DNA from: Clavaria fumosa
Lineage: Eukaryota; Basidiomycota; Agaricomycetes; Agaricales; Clavariaceae
Direction of reading: 5' to 3'
Assembly: GCA_951802425.1 (NCBI GenBank)
Contig: OX637794.1
Location: 3,472,001 to 3,536,000 of the forward strand
DNA: 64,000 bases
The position numbers were made by a program, and so were the translations under genes. Positions 28,860 to 41,090 of this stretch are shown one piece after another. A model generated the notes under the pieces. That model was not told where the DNA came from and searched no databases. It saw only the letters and a program-made list of their open reading frames with translations. Numbering within the stretch: position 1 is the first letter of the stretch; every line of letters starts with the position of its first letter.

Positions 28860-31800
28860 ATGACTACTAGTCTTGCGGATCAGCTTGCTCAGACTGCTTC
28901 GCTTAATGCCGCGCTACTCGTCGACAGATCTCGTCGGAAACCCATTGAATCGTACCTGTTTATAGGATGGGAAGCGGAACAGTATGACTTGGATGCCATC
29001 CACGCTTTAGCTTCAAACGGTCTACTTCAGCTGTCGAGTCTGAATCCGGCACTCCGGAATTTTGAGGCCAGCTTATTCTCGGATGCCATCAAAAATGTAG
29101 ACAAGACACTGCTGAATCGAGAGGCAAGCGCTGAGTTGGACGAGCATATTGACAATTTCCTCGCCATGTTAGGGCCGTATTTACTTGAACCACCGACGGG
29201 GAAGGTGTTGGAGTGGTTGGTTCGCCGATTTAGGTACGATTCTACGAACAGAGTGGTACAAGGATTGCATTTTGTGGTGCTTCGTGTCAAGTCACATCCT
29301 TGCAATTCCGCCTACCTTGGTCGTGTCTCTCGTCAGTTGAAAAGTATCTCTAAAATAAGGGTTCTATTTCTAGGATACATGAACTCAACATCCCTGCCGT
29401 CCTATCTCTCTTCCTTCCGTACCACGAATCGGCGCATTTTGCAAAGATGCTCACAATCTTGCACATAACGTATGCTTTCCCCCTTTCCCATTATTTCCTA
29501 AGTTTATGGCTTTCTTTGTTAGACCACAGTCTCTATTTTCTTTCTTACTTCCCTACAAATCCGCTGCCCAGGACATGCGACGCGCAGCGCTGGCACTCGA
29601 GATGCGGCGAAGCAAGGATCTTGCACGATTTGTGATACTTCTCTTGCCCAGCGCTCTAAGGAGAGGTGTGGGGTTCGTGCACCGTACTCTGGTTGCTTTT
29701 AATACTGCTACCTTGTGTGAATTCATGGGCGGATCGGAGAAGGATTTAGACGAAGGTATCATGGCGGCTCTGGTCGAAGCGCTGCTGGTTCCTTTGACTG
29801 TCGGTAGTACTGCGGATGCCACCACGCCCTCACTGTTGAGAGATTGCATTGTACGTTATTTTCTGTGTACCCCCGTCGTCTCCACTTTCTAAGTATGTGG
29901 ATTTCGAAGCTTGGATCCTATATCCTGTTCTCTATGCTCTCTACTCGTGCTCCCCTCGCGCCCTCCGCAATCAAGGTCATTATCAAGTCCATGGCGGCTT
30001 GCGTCCGCCAAGTCAAGGTGTCTCAGTTCATCAATGCCGTGCATAACCTGTGTGAGCCGCAAGATCAGCTTGACGAACTTGGCAGCAAACCAACCAAAAA
30101 ACTTATGAGGCTTGAGTAGGTTCCCAGCTGGCGTCGCCACAGGCCACTCGCTAATCTGCGTCGATTTCAGGGAACTACAAGAGGAGCTTCTGCGTGTGCT
30201 CAACTGGCCTGGAATTGAGAAGTTTATTTTGCCTCTGCTAGCCTCATTTGAAAAGTAGTATGTAGCGACCATATCTTTCCTTCATTTCTCCTGATTGGTG
30301 TTTAGCCTCGGCGATCCTTGCATGAAGTCTTTGATTGAGAGCCTTATTACTACGCCCGAGGTCCCTCCTGTCATAATAAGGCATTTGACGCTACGGCTGT
30401 TCAAGTCCGTGCTGCGGGAAAACATAACCCCTGAAATGCCTACGACGCCTGCCACGGAACTTTTAGCCAACGTTCAACAAAGATGGGGATGTATCGTGGA
30501 TGAGGTTGCTGGGGAGTTGCGTGGAAGTACGGATGGAAGTGAAAGCGACGCCGCAGAGGATGACTCTGCAAGTAACGTGGCGAAGGTCGTCGCCTGTCTC
30601 CCTATGGTGACTGTTTCCCGCTCATCCGCCCATTTCTCATCTGACCATTGAGGCAGGCGTTGATGCGGTTGAAGGGCCCGTTGCACCTTGGTCCCATAGT
30701 CGAAAGCTCTAGCCAGTCAGTGGTAGTAAGAGAATCTGCTGTGAGAAAATTGTTGCAAACCCTGGATCAAGGTGTGGAGCCACGCGAGCGAGTGAGGATA
30801 ACGTCTGGAATTCCACTGCTGTCAAAATCTAATTTTGACCATTGAAATCAGGAACAGATTCACGATGCACTCAAAGCCCGAGTATTGGATACACAACTCT
30901 CAATTCAGAGAGCCCTGTTCAAAGGGCATCGCGTCATGGCCGAAGTTCTGCAACCTGACACACAGTTCTACGTTGACTTCCTTACGCGCACTTTCACGGA
31001 CGTTGCTGAAGATGGGGACAAATCCAACCTGGATTGTCTCCGCTTGCACATTTGCTTTCTCACCTCGCAATTTAGTCAAGCGCTCGATATGAAGCAACGG
31101 GATGAGGTGTTCTGGAACGTATTTTTTCCGTTCCTCGTCTTGTCACTGGATAGGATGCAAATGGCCGAAGCAGTTTGGGATTGCCTGAATGGGCAAGAAG
31201 GGCTCGGCGACTCCTTCGAAATGTTGAGTGGCTGCGCAGTTATCTGGAGCCGGGCAAACAATAGATCGCAAAAAGCGAATTCGGCCAGAGATCTCAGTTT
31301 AGAACTTGCCGTCAGAATTGCGGGTGTGCACCTACTCTCGATGTTGCCATGATTTCGACGAGGTTGATTTGCCCTAACTTACAGAAAACATCCTTACATC
31401 GAATCGTTTCACGCATCATGTGGACGCTCTCTTATCTGTGCTACAGGACAATCGGCCGCATCCTCGCGTTTTCGCACAACTAATTACGCGTGCATTACTA
31501 GGTCGGTTATCCGGCGAGCACCAAATTGAGACGACTCACCGGGTCCTTCAACTTATGCACGGCGAAGAGTTCATAAGTATGGAGAAGGTGGTGTTACATG
31601 TTCCCAATCTCGAGGAGGTGAGTTCTTCCTACATTCTTAACGCCGCCTAAGTCAACATATTCGTTGCCAGATGCTGGCTGAACGTAATTTAGTTATGGAA
31701 ACCGTAATTAATCCTCGAAGTCATGCGACATCGGCGAAATTGCAAATTTCCATCCTCGTGATAGCTGCGCTCATTCCTCGTCCAAGAGCGGTCGTTCTGG

Positions 31801-34800
31801 ATTGGTTCGCCAACGCATCCTCGGTGAGACCTGGACGATAAAACAACAGCCTTCACAGACTTTAATGGTATTTGCTCTCTATTCTTAAGGAGCCTACGGA
31901 TATCCGAAGCCCTCGCTACGTCGCTCTGATGCGGACGCTGTATCGGATTGCAACCATGATAGCAAAACCAGTGACCTCGGCCCAGCTTTTGTGCAACCTT
32001 TTCGGCAATCTCGGAGAAGACACCCTCGCATTTCTTGCAGGGGTATGGCTTGCGAGCGAGGATCAAGGCTTGCCCTTCTTCGCACTCCGGCATGCTATGG
32101 CGTTTCTTGAGGCTTCTTCATCCAAACCGAACACGGCGGACTTCCAAATAATTTTGCCTGCGATTCTTGCTGCACTGCCCACGCTAGATGCTACAAGTCG
32201 TGAGGCAGCGATGGATTGCGTTTATATGTTGTCAAAATTGTCCAATGCCAAACCCTCTAGTGTCTATGGACTCGAAACTTTCTATGGAGATGGGACTGGT
32301 ACGCATGTCTCCGTCGGGTGTCTCTCATGGACTGACGGTAAAGATTAGCCCGATTGCAATTTTTGGATAACAAGGACTTCAAAGCATACGTTGACGCCCT
32401 TCTAGCTAAGAGGGAACATCTAATCAGTGATCCTCATTTTATCAAAAATTTACATCGAGAAACGTTGGATGCATCGAAGTCTGATAAAAAGAAGGAGAAA
32501 TGGTGCGTTATTGCAATCTACAGGGCAACTCGATAAAAGAGCCAATGCTGATGCTTGTCGGTCAGGCGCAAGCAGCGAATCCTTTTTTATCTCCTTTCCC
32601 ATGTCAATTGCGCTAGATTATCGGCTGCGAAACTTTCATTGCTAAGGAGCCTAGCAGACGTCTCTGCTGATAACAAGGCAGAGATTCTGCTCCCAACGGC
32701 TCAGAATTTGATTCAGGATGCGGTCGCTACAACTCAGTCGACTTCAACTCTTGACTCCCACGTTGAAGAGATTTCCATCTTAGTGTTCTCCTCCTTCGAT
32801 GTATCGGCAGGAAAATATTTCAACGAGACAAACAGTCAAGTTTGGCCTGTCTTCTTGCAAGCTGTCCTTCATTATTTCTCCCCTGGTAAGCATCCGCCCT
32901 CGGAATGCCTAGCATTTCATTCTGACCGTATATTATAGACGGCTTAGAATCAGTTCGGAATGTTTTGATTCATGCATTGGAGAATGGGGTGTTCTCAACG
33001 CTGAGCTTGGATCGCAAAGTGCAACTATGCAAGTCGCTACTGGAGGTTGGAACGAACGAGGTACTCATGGTACGTAACTCGTGCTCTTTCTAATTAGACT
33101 CTTCTGTGATGTTTGATTCAGTCCACGAATTGTAAGAAAGTGCTGGGCAGTGTCCGGGACGACCTCGAGGCTATCCTCAAGCTCTTGACTCTCCTCGATC
33201 CCCTAACCGATAGCGACCTCGCCCGAGCTAGCAAACGTGTAAAATTAGATGGGCAAGTGCCAAACCTTACTAGAAATCGTCCTACTAAATCTATCTCTTC
33301 AGCCTCGCAGAATCCGACCTACCGGAAAGCCTTCGGACACTGGTCTTCCTCAGCGAAGTGCTTGCATCAGGCACATTGCCCAACTCCCCAGTCTTGATCT
33401 CGCGGCTGCTGGAGATCTTGAACCAAGTCGTTCAATATGCCTCACGGACGCAAATGAATTTGAACTATCTCGAGCAGTTGTTGATGTCCTCCATAGAGGG
33501 TGCGGCGGCCGGAGTTGTGGTATGTGGTTCTTCTCCCTTCTCAGATGGCATCCGTTGACTCCCTGTGCCCAAGGAGACCGCCGATGTGACTCCATCATCT
33601 CTCAGACTGGACGTCCTGGTCGAGCTTCTGAGGGGTTGGTCCGCTCCACGAATCCTGTCATTATTCATCTCATACCGGTGTTGCATAGTTTCAGATAATC
33701 CTCAAACTTCCCATCAAGCTCTTCTTCTCCTAGCGGAATTGACTAAAATAGGGCCTGATTCGGTGTTGCACAACGTAATGCCTATCTTTACATTCGTGGG
33801 GACCAACGTGCTCCATCGTGACGATTCGTACAGTTTCCGTGTCATCCAAAAGGTGCGAGCACGGCTTCGAGCTGTTCATAGACTTATTCCTTTCGCCAGA
33901 CCATCAACAGCATCATGCCGGTTGTGGTCTCGACCCTCAAAAAATCTCACCGGAAAATACTCGACCTATATATCGAGGCACGAGACATTCTGCGCATCTT
34001 TACGGAAGCTTCCAGCCACATACCGCGTCACCGCCGTACAAAGTTTGTCCTCCGAAATCTTTTGATCACTTTCATCCTCATGAGCATGTATATAGCTTTT
34101 TCACACACTTGGTGGACGTCCTCGGGCCTAACGAGTTCCTGGCCCCTATCATCATGCTGCTTGTGGACAAAGTATCAAATCGTGTGATCCATCGGAACTC
34201 TGACGAGGTTCAAAGTACATTGGCTTTCCAAATTTCAGTATTGCATCACTATCATATGCCACTCCGGATTCAAGTTCGTCGCATTGACTTGTTATCTGAT
34301 CGCATCTCACAAGTCCGACAGACCTTGACGGAGGTCCTCCGCGAAGTGCATCGGCTCATCACTCGGTCGAACGATGTAGAGACCTCAGAGCCGGCTTTTC
34401 TGGAGAAGTCATCGTAAGCTTCAGGTCGGAGTGAGCCCCCGAACAAAAATGTACTAACGTGACTAGTAATGACGACCGTAACTCTCCACGGCCCCTTCTC
34501 AAGCGTTGCGCCTTTGCCCTCGTCGTGTTTGTTGGTTATGCCGTAAAGCCATCGCGCAATTCACTTGATTCAACTTCAGTTCTTAGTGGTGCCGGGATCC
34601 AAGAATTGATTTCATTACTCATACAAGTGATCACAGTTCACGAAGGAGCACCAAGCAAGCACGAGGATATAACTGTGGCGGCTCGTTTCTCATTGAACCA
34701 AGTCTTGACTGTCATGCATGTGGATGACTTTATGGAAGTATCATTGACCATGATACAATGTGGCAATAGAGCGGTCGGTGTCTGCCCTCCATTAATCTCA

Positions 34801-36716
34801 GGATATTCACTTCCACATCACATAGTTGCAGACAGGCTCACTTGATCTTCTCGCGGACCGCTTGGCAAGCGTCAAAGATGAATCACGCCGTGTGCTTGGC
34901 CCTACCATAATCAAGACCCTGAATCTTATTCAACATTTAATTCTTGTAACCAACGATGACGCTATCAGGCAAGCAGCATTCCGAGCCGTGAATGCTATTA
35001 CGCTCAGCATGTGCCCTGGAGAAGAGGCTGCCCTCGCGAGCTGTATCCCAGTAATACTCTCTTCGAGTCAAGATCACGCCTTCATTGAATCCACCCTACC
35101 AGTGTTGATTTCCATCATGTGCGTTTGAATTTCAGCTCTTTCCTGTAGTTTGCTTACATTGGTGAAGAACACGAGTGGGTCCGCGAATGATAACATATCT
35201 CCGAGAGATAGTATCTCTTTGCATTTCAGTCTTTCGCAATCAGCCACCTGGTATGCCCTGGCATTCAATAACGAGGCTTAGGCTTATCCTCGATTATAGT
35301 TTCTGCAAAAGTCGCCGACGACGCTGTCAACATTCTCCGTGCCTTGCTCATATCGATTCCCGCCTTTTGGGGACCTGCAGAGCTGCGCCAGATCATCTTG
35401 GTGTATCTGGAGCAACGGCTGAGACCTGTACCATCTATGGGTAACTTCATCAAGCAGCTCACTAGGAAAGCGCCATCGCAACCTCTCCTGTCAGTTTTAA
35501 TTGAGGCTTGGAGAACTGTTTCCTTGGAACTGGTAGGTCGTGCGAGTTGTTACTTGATAAATCTCAAATATTTTGCAGAAAGGAGATCTGAACGCCTTCA
35601 TTCTATACTTCGGACTGCTCAAAGGAGCATTGCACAGTGCTCCTAGGCCTGTGGTGCTCGAGAATCTTCGGCACATATTCACTGTGTTCCTCGAATCCTT
35701 TGACGTAACGAAGCACAACCCCCGTCAAGGCGCAGAGGTGATTGGCATGCCTTATCTCTGTGCACATCGTAGCTCACCCCTGGTCAGGCGGAATCGCATA
35801 CAGTCAGCGCGTTCTTAGAGCTAGTCATCAAACTGAATGAGGCAACATTTCGAACCCTCTTCCGGCGGCTGTACGACTGGGCTTTTACTAATGAACAAAG
35901 TATGTATGTACTATTCTAATATTTATCAAGATGCCTGAAGGGTAGCCAAAGAAGACAGTTCATCTGCTCGGAAAGTCACCTTCTGTCATGTCAACCTTGC
36001 CCTCCTGGAATACTTTAAGGTGAGCCTTCCAAATACATCAAGTTTTGTCCCTCCTAATCTTCTGGAAGTCATTGATCACTCCGTACACGAGATTCTATCT
36101 CCATCAATTCATTGAAGTACTCCTTGAATTCTCCGCATCAGCCGGTGAGGGAGACTACTGGACCTGCATTATAGAGACGCTTTCAAAGAGCCTTCTTTAT
36201 GATGACGGAGGTGAATGCACTTTTGTACTCGCAATGGACAATGGCCTCATCCCTACGTCAGGCTTCTGGCGAGAGGACAAACTTCGGAAGCTTGCTATTC
36301 CACTGATCGCACAGATTGACGTCTGCGTTCGACTTGCCACTTCAGAAGGAAGAACCATATTTGTAACCTGTATCAGCAACCTCGTGAACGCCACCACGGA
36401 CGAGTCCCTTCTCATGGATATCAACTCTGGTCTGCTCATGCACACGCGCTCAGAAGACGCGGGTGTCCGTATTTTTGCGTTGAGGTGCGTCGAGATAATA
36501 TGGATAGCCCATGGCGGAAAGTTGCTAGGTCCGCCCATTTGATAGCATTCTTGAACTTTAAAGTTGACCTCAGTTGCATCACGTCCAGGCCTTGCCCATG
36601 AGACAGCACCGTTCATCGTTGAGTGCGGAGAAGACGAGAATGATAATGTAGTGTCCCAGGCCCGTAAGCTGAGGGATGTGGTAGAGCACATTGCAGGTAA
36701 AATAGATGGTTTGTAA
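28860..36716 (+). CDS. UTP10: Utp10/HEATR1, U3 snoRNP SSU-processome subunit
   Basis: Utp10 is a large HEAT-repeat protein of the t-UTP subcomplex, needed in the nucleolus for rDNA transcription and early 18S rRNA processing. The N-terminus (TTSLADQLAQTASLNAALLV), WLVRRF and LPYHESAHFAKMLTILHI are family signatures. The C-terminus ends KLRDVVEHIAGKIDGL. Splice sites and frame give 29 exons and 2091 residues, in frame throughout: 28860-29233, 29374-29469, 29523-29850, 29910-30115, 30171-30257, 30306-30606, 30657-30791, 30852-31323, 31385-31617, 31671-31823, 31890-32298, 32349-32502, 32566-32885, 32939-33069, 33122-33252, 33303-33519, 33574-33634, 33695-33852, 33900-34042, 34096-34413, 34467-34773, 34826-35118, 35168-35250, 35300-35532, 35579-35737, 35788-35899, 35946-36019, 36069-36528, 36589-36716. 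Intron 15 appears to be GC-AG. Single boundaries may be off, but the identity is firm. Confidence 0.92.
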
Positions 36717-36822
36717 GGAAGGAACAGTTATATGTACATTTACTCATCATGCAGAATGAATAATATCATCCAAAATGATTGAGAATTGAGTGAGATATTT
36801 CAAACCAACTTTGTTAATTACT

Positions 36823-37534
36823 TGTCATGGTCTAAACAAAGATTAGTAGCGAAGGGGTTAGTGGAACAGAGCGGAGTTATAGTAGTGGAGTCCGAAGTTG
36901 GACAAGTGGAGGAACGGATAAGAAGAATGGAGACGGATGGGACTGCGGCCTCAATGTATGTGTTGTGCCACCACGTATATACTTTGTCCCTATTTAACAA
37001 ACAGAAACAATGCCAAGAAGAAATCAAACACAGAAGTCAAACTCCGAGAATATCGGAGTCCGCCGGAGTTGGTCAGAGTTGGTTGGATGACATGGAGAAC
37101 GTCGAGAACGATGAGGACGAAAGCTCAGAGACGTTTGGGGGTCAGAGACGTTAATATTCGAACTGAGGAGCAGGGAGATACAGGTGGAAACTTATACTGC
37201 AAGGACAGAGTATAGGAGTAATATGAAACAATGTACATATCAAATTACTAGGAGAGTTTCACCACATGTGCCTGTGCAATTTTCATGGAACAAAGAAATA
37301 ACAATAGAAATGACTCCCATGGGTCAAGGGCATCCTCCCAATGGTAAACAGAATGAGGGGATGGAGGGAGAAGGTTCTAGAATGAAGTCTGAACGATCCG
37401 AAGGCCGGCGGAGTGAAGTCCAAAGAAGGCGTGGAGCGGAGCACACGGAGTTACAGCAGAGCGGATCAGAGTTGGTATGGAGCCCGGAGTCCGGAGCGGG
37501 GATCGTGCTTATGCAAGCGGATGGGGTCGTAACA
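36823..37534 (-). mobile_element. Family D solo LTR just downstream of UTP10
   Basis: A 712-bp D LTR with no internal element, from TGTCATGG to TCGTAACA on the plus strand. The flanking 5-mers TTACT (36818-36822) and TTATT (37535-37539) are a target-site duplication with one C/T change. It lies 106 bp after the UTP10 stop. It arose by LTR-LTR recombination of a full element. Confidence 0.85.
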
Positions 37535-37899
37535 TTATTGCCCAAAATGTTCCTTCCTTTCTCCCAGGCCCTCAGCAATAATTTTGCCTTTATAATGCAT
37601 ATTTTACCATCCATATCCATTGAGAATTGACTGAGAAACAATTGTTTATTTTTGGGTCAGAAATTATGTAATTTCAGCTGCTAATACAATAGCAGCTGTA
37701 ATGCAATCACCAGATTTATTAATAGGCCAAAATGGACATTTTTAAATAGGAAAATTCGGACTTCTTGACACCAACACCAAGGCAATGCCTCAAAAACATC
37801 ATATTCAAATTTTCAGACCAATCTGTCAAGAATTGAGTGACATGGGAGATTTAATTTGGCAGTTCAATAATGTGTTTTTGTGTTTGGCAAGGTTACATG
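37535..37899. other. AT-rich intergenic DNA
   Basis: No gene is seen. It contains GAGAATTGACTGAG-type words that also occur near 36781 and 63580. Confidence 0.5.
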
Positions 37900-38493
37900 T
37901 AGTGTTGCCACAGTCTGGTTCAACTCCTGCTAACTGATGAGTCAAGCCACATTTTAGCCAAACCATGCTGATACTTCAGCTTACCAGTTTGAGCAGTTTC
38001 CAAGTGACTTAACCACAGTTTAACATCCATTTTTGGAAGAAAATAAGTTAATGCTGTTTTCCTTGGCTCATTCCCCCTTTGCTATCCCCTCATCCTGCCA
38101 TCCCACTCCTTACTACATTCAATACCCCTGCAATGCCCACAAGTTGTTGTGGCCTGGAAAAAAATGAGGCAGCTCATTTGTCCCAAAATTATGTAAGTGT
38201 TAATTATATAAGGTGGCTACTATATATAGAAGAAAACTGTTCTTACAAGAACCCCTCCAAGCTTGAAAATAAGACTGGAAGTGAGTCTGACAATGCTCCC
38301 AATGTGTCTGCATCTTCTTTGAGACTCACAGCTGAGTTGGAGGAGCTACAGCTTGATTTCTTGGGATTTCCATTTTAGCACCAAGCTGTGACTTAGCATG
38401 TTGTAATTGGTTTGGCTTCGCTCAGCTTTCTGCATTTGGACAAAACGGATTGAACCAGACCATGCCAGACTCTGCTGAACTGTGGCAACACTA
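37900..38493. mobile_element. TIR DNA element, hAT-like ends
   Basis: 594 bp with 15-bp inverted ends TAGTGTTGCCACAGT / ACTGTGGCAACACTA. Ends of the type TAGTGTTGCCA are frequent in hAT elements. A matching 8-bp duplication is not visible (GTTACATG against GACAAGAC). There is no transposase frame, so it is non-autonomous. It appears to have inserted into the inner part of the F LTR that follows. Confidence 0.55.
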
Positions 38494-39343
38494 GACAAGA
38501 CCTATCAATCATGGTGGTTCCAAGCTCAAAGGGTGTACTAGCCTCAAGCTTAAACCAAAGTGCATCAATATCAAGTCTACAGTACTGTGAGTACATGCAA
38601 AACTTATGTATGTATGTGCTGAGAGTGTAACTATTTAGAAAAGGTATAGAGGTCTCCAGGCAACAAGACTATAGTAGTACAGGGTATAACTAGTTGTAAA
38701 GTGACCATGCGCATGTTCTACTAAGGTCATGAGGGGTTAGGGAATCATAGGTAAGGTTGCAAAGATGACCTGTCATGAGTTGTGACCTAATAAATAAACA
38801 TATGCATAGCTATAACTATGGGGGGATTCTCAGATCATAGATATTGTAGTTACAAGCTACTGTAGACAAGGAGGGGAGCATATTTGAAAGAGAAACACAG
38901 CTGACCATTGGTGGTGCATTTGAGCATTAAGGTCATGAGGTCATAAGAGTGGTCATGTGGGTGACACAGGTGACCTTGGGCAGGAAGTCATGTGGGTAAT
39001 GCTGATAACGTGGGTAATGGCCATAATGCTGGTAATGGTATTAGTGCTGGTAGTGGTAGCACCAGGGGTGCTGCATGGCATGTCATGTGCCAGCTGAAGA
39101 GGATGTGTAACAGCATGTCATGCATTGAGATAGCAGGTTCAGACGGAGTATATGCATGGGGTGAGGCAGAGAGAAGCATCGCGAGTGTTGTGTGAAGGTG
39201 GGGGAGGTCGGAGAGGCTTCCAGCAGAGGATGGTGGGTTTTGGAAGTGTGCAGGGTAGTTCATGAGGTTGTAGAGGAGTGTTGGGAGGCTTGTGGGTGCT
39301 AATAGGGTCGATTTGGATAAAGAAAAATGGGTGGATCCTGACA
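38494..39343 (-). mobile_element. Family F 3' LTR, partial (copy F1, minus orientation)
   Basis: It matches the first 850 bp or so of the F solo LTR at 55755, from the TGTCAGGATCC end at 39343 inward. The polypurine tract (TTACCCCCCCTTCAAGCC on plus) follows at 39344, so this is a 3' LTR. The distal part of the LTR is missing or displaced at the TIR element 37900-38493. Confidence 0.7.
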
Positions 39344-39506
39344 TTACCCCCCCTTCAAGCCTTGAGCCCTGCAAGAGTGGAAATCACATGATGATTAGTC
39401 AGTGCAATGTTTGTTGATCAGGTCATGACACCCAAAATTTTTCTCTAAGTCAAACCACCATGGTCACATCCAACATCCTCAAACATCAAGAAACCAAGTT
39501 TGAGCA

Positions 39507-40160
39507 ATGTGCATCTTTAAGGAGAAAGATGCAGGCCTCAACCAAAGGCTCCTGGAAGAAGCCCTAGCTCGTCAAAGGGTGGAACAGGCGCGATGTGCGT
39601 GCCTTCAAGGTGAAGTTGCAGGCCCCAGCAAGACGAAGGGCAGGGTCATGGGTCCCAGCAAGACAAGGGATGATGTTGCAGGCTCAAGCAGGGTGATGGA
39701 GAACATCACAGGCCCCAGCAGAATGGGGAGCAACATTGTGGGCAAGGTTGACCCATCACCCATGGACTTCCTGAAAGCTTGGAAGAAAATAGGGTCAGCA
39801 AAGGAGAACAAGGAGAGGGAGCAAGAGGTGCATAGCAAAATTTCTCATTCCATTCATTTTTTTCTAATTGTTGGACCACAGGATTGCAATAACTGTGTCA
39901 TGAAGAGCCAGCAGTGTGAGCGCAGTGCTGCCAGCAAATGTTGTCAGTGCACAGAGGACCATGGGAAGTGCTTGTGGGTCCAGGAATTCTGTCAATGGTG
40001 CATCAAGAATGAGTATGGATGGGATGATGCGAAGATCAATGAGGCTTTGCAGTGTGTGGAAGGGTCAATGATGGCAACAGCAACTATGCCTAGGGCAGAG
40101 CAGGGGTATACCCACAGGTATCTACGGGTAACACGCGGGTTTTGCACGGGTTTTGAGTAA
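39507..40160 (+). CDS. Antisense accessory ORF of family F with six-cysteine cluster (F1), truncated
   Basis: F1 lies on the minus strand, so this plus-strand frame is antisense, as in family D. It starts 164 bp from the inner LTR edge. A second in-phase possibility is an upstream ATG at 39469 followed by a slip. Four ten-residue repeats (VAGPSKTKGR, VMGPSKTRDD, VAGSSRVMEN, ITGPSRMGSN) precede cysteines 127, 130, 137, 145, 148 and 155: C-x2-C-x6-C-x7-C-x2-C-x6-C, again Zn(II)2Cys6-like spacing. A 54-bp stretch 39832-39885 (GTGCATAGC...CCACAG) looks like an unspliced intron. The last 24 residues come from the MITE at 40091. The frame then continues after the MITE to about 40700. Function unknown. 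Confidence 0.5.
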   Translation: MCIFKEKDAGLNQRLLEEALARQRVEQARCACLQGEVAGPSKTKGRVMGPSKTRDDVAGSSRVMENITGPSRMGSNIVGKVDPSPMDFLKAWKKIGSAKENKEREQEVHSKISHSIHFFLIVGPQDCNNCVMKSQQCERSAASKCCQCTEDHGKCLWVQEFCQWCIKNEYGWDDAKINEALQCVEGSMMATATMPRAEQGYTHRYLRVTRGFCTGFE

Positions 40161-40545
40161 ACAGGATCGTAGCCCTTCATTTCTCAATGAAAATTAAAAA
40201 ATTTGCATTCAAAATGAAGCAGAATTGCATTCAAAATGAAGCAGAATTGACTGAGATATGGACGGTACAAGTTTTATGGCTGAAGCTTCCAAATTGAAGC
40301 TCCCTCACCTCAATCTTTGCAAGAGAGTCATCAAATTGCGAAGATTGAGGTGAGGAAGCTTCAGTTTGGAAGCTTCAGCCATAAAACTTGTACCGTCCAT
40401 ATCTCAGTCAATTCTGCTTCATTTTGAATGCAATTTTGTTTATTTTCATCAAGAAATAAAGGGCTACGATCCTGTTTACTCAAAACCCGTGCAAAACCCA
40501 CGCATTACCCGTAGATACCTGTGGGTATACCCCTGCTCTGCCCTA
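40091..40545. mobile_element. MITE with 8-bp target duplication (hAT-type)
   Basis: 455 bp. The ends TAGGGCAGAGCAGGGGTATA and its inverse extend to TIRs of roughly 200 bp. Perfect 8-bp flanks ACTATGCC lie at 40083-40090 and 40546-40553. This length and the TAGGG ends fit hAT. It is non-coding. It disrupts the antisense ORF of F1. Confidence 0.85.
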
Positions 40546-41020
40546 ACTATGCCAGTGGTCATGAGTCAGGTGGGGGCAAAACATCCCATCCTACCAGTTC
40601 CAGGGACCCTGACACAAGCAGGACATGGAAAACAAACATGGGTAAGGTCACAATTGCCAATGCCAGGTCCATTGACATTGAAAAGTGGGTTGTGGCAAGA
40701 CTTTACACTGGTCCACCCATTCCAATGGACTCCACCAGACTCCTCGGACTCCAGTCAGACTCCTCGGACTCCAGTTGGAGTCCTCAGGACTCCACAGGAC
40801 TCCGAACCAAGTCCCACTGGACTGTGATTGGACTGGGTCAGGACTATGATTGGACTCCACTGGACTGTGTTAGGACTGTGATTGGACTCCACTGGACTGT
40901 GTCAGGACTGTGATTGGACTCACTGGACTTGATTGGAGTCCACTGGATTCCTCAGGAGTCTGCACAGAGTCCACTGGAGTCCACTGGAGTCTGAGCATAA
41001 TGGAAGAAAACAAATGTCAC

Positions 41021-41090
41021 CAGCCAGAGTTGAACCCAAATCCTTGTGTTGCTTGGAAATGCAGTTACCAGCTATGCCATGCAGCCACAG
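41021..41090 (-). ncRNA. tRNA-like Pol III promoter unit in R, left arm
   Basis: The inverted partner of the unit at 42252. On the minus strand the A box TGGCATAGCTGG (41079-41068) is intact and the B box (GGTTCAACTCT, 41036-41026) has two changes, one of them a CpG decay. Confidence 0.45.
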
